A stretch of DNA of 5,428 nucleotides, taken from NCBI GenBank assembly GCA_050946275.1, contig JBMNUM010000041.1:1-5428 (forward strand), in the 5' to 3' direction. A program made the translations under genes and the position numbers. The first letter of the stretch is position 1, and each line of letters opens with the position of its first letter. The notes under the pieces were generated by a model. It was given only the letters and a program-made list of their open reading frames with translations. It did not search any database and was not told the DNA's origin. Origin of the DNA: JBMNUM01 sp050946275. Lineage in GTDB: Bacteria > Actinomycetota > Coriobacteriia > Coriobacteriales > CADBOM01. Shown here piece after piece: positions 5,191 to 5,428 of the stretch.

Positions 5191-5195
5191 CCCCC
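5191..5195 (-). promoter_or_regulatory. Ribosome binding site of the surface-protein gene
   Basis: GGGGG on the minus strand, 5 bp before ATG 5185, is an imperfect Shine-Dalgarno match. It still favours this start, because the upstream ATG at 5215 is preceded only by a T-run. Confidence 0.5.
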
Positions 5196-5223
5196 AAAAA
5201 CGCTGAAAAGTACATACAAAAAA

Positions 5224-5252
5224 ATGATACCTAAAATGAGGCGGATTTTGAA
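5224..5252 (-). promoter_or_regulatory. Likely sigma-70 type promoter of the surface-protein gene
   Basis: On the minus strand TATCAT (5224-5229) matches the -10 consensus at five of six bases and TTCAAA (5247-5252) the -35 at four of six, with 17 bp between them. The surrounding DNA is AT-rich, unlike the rest of the window. The predicted start site lies just before the T-run and gives a leader of about 30 nt. It also places ATG 5215 at or near the transcript start, which supports the downstream start codon. Confidence 0.6.
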
Positions 5253-5263
5253 TGGATAAAGCG

Positions 5264-5288
5264 CCCGGCTAGAAGCAGGTAGCCCGGG
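5264..5288 (-). repeat. Hairpin B, shortened copy 3
   Basis: CCCGGCTA (5264-5271) pairs with TAGCCCGGG (5280-5288) with one bulged base. Read on the minus strand it aligns to hairpin B copies 1 and 2 with about five bases missing from the loop. Hairpin C is absent after it; the surface-protein promoter comes instead. Confidence 0.6.
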
Positions 5289-5303
5289 GAGGGAGGACCC
5301 TGA

Positions 5304-5428
5304 CCCGGCGAATTGCGGAGCAGTGATTGCAAGAAGCCCCTGCGGGACCGAAGGCTAAAGAACGCCGTAGGCGTTCCCTCCTGAGGTGCAGGGGCTTCTT
5401 GCAATCACGTTTTGCGGAGCCTTCGCCG
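5304..5428 (-). repeat. Nested palindromic element A, copy 3 (inverted)
   Basis: Positions 5304-5413 are the exact reverse complement of 1-110. The 21-bp stem is 5323-5343 with 5388-5408. Direct repeats TTGCGGAGC lie at 5313-5321 and 5412-5420. Outside them CGGCGAA (5306-5312) pairs with TTCGCCG (5422-5428), showing the outer stem that copy 1 loses at the window edge. The outer arm probably continues past the right edge. It lies upstream of the surface-protein promoter, in the opposite orientation to copies 1 and 2. Confidence 0.9.

Noticed and set aside
5186..5215. Ten-codon extension of the surface protein to ATG 5215
   Set aside because: No Shine-Dalgarno sequence precedes it and it lies at or near the predicted transcript start. 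ATG 5185 gives a standard signal peptide.
1..5428. Composite transposon bounded by the 110-bp inverted repeats
   Set aside because: There is no transposase or integrase, a third diverged copy lies inside, and the end elements are themselves palindromes. The elements are better described as dispersed repeats unless strain comparison shows joint movement.

Overview
The window reads as chromosomal DNA from a GC-rich Gram-positive bacterium, most likely an Actinomycetota of the Coriobacteriia type (gut or oral relatives of Collinsella or Olsenella). The reasons are GC-rich codon use, clear Shine-Dalgarno sites, a lipoprotein with a Gram-positive style lipobox, and a surface protein ending in an LPKTA sorting signal with a membrane anchor and a basic tail. 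The class assignment is an inference; no rRNA or marker gene is present.

All three genes are on the minus strand. Read in that direction they are: (1) a secreted, probably cell-wall-anchored repeat protein (3830-5185), with its own promoter and a likely terminator; (2) a small PepSY-domain lipoprotein (3007-3447), with its own promoter and a strong ribosome binding site; (3) a 787-residue ABC exporter half-transporter fused at its C terminus to a GNAT acetyltransferase domain (269-2632). All three products are membrane- or envelope-associated, but nothing shows that they work in one pathway. Long gaps filled with repeats separate them, so they are probably separate transcription units.

The most unusual content is in the gaps. 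A nested palindromic element ('A') occurs three times: 1-110 (cut by the left edge), 2688-2860, and 5304-5428 in inverted orientation. The two outer copies are identical over 110 bp, so the three genes lie between perfect inverted repeats. The middle copy has different stem and loop sequences but keeps the same fold and the same short conserved motifs. Downstream of A come two more hairpins, 'B' and 'C', in the same order in the left and middle copies. C shows a compensatory base-pair change and a base-pair insertion between copies. The left and middle A-B-C modules each lie about 60-70 bp past the stop codon of a gene. A separate repeat cluster (27-nt and 36-40-nt units, direct and inverted) fills the gap between the lipoprotein gene and the surface-protein gene.

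No transposase, integrase, CRISPR array, tRNA or rRNA gene was found. The main candidates for new biology are the A/B/C structured repeat family, including signs that an inner palindrome was inserted in the tip of a pre-existing hairpin, and the ABC exporter-acetyltransferase fusion.
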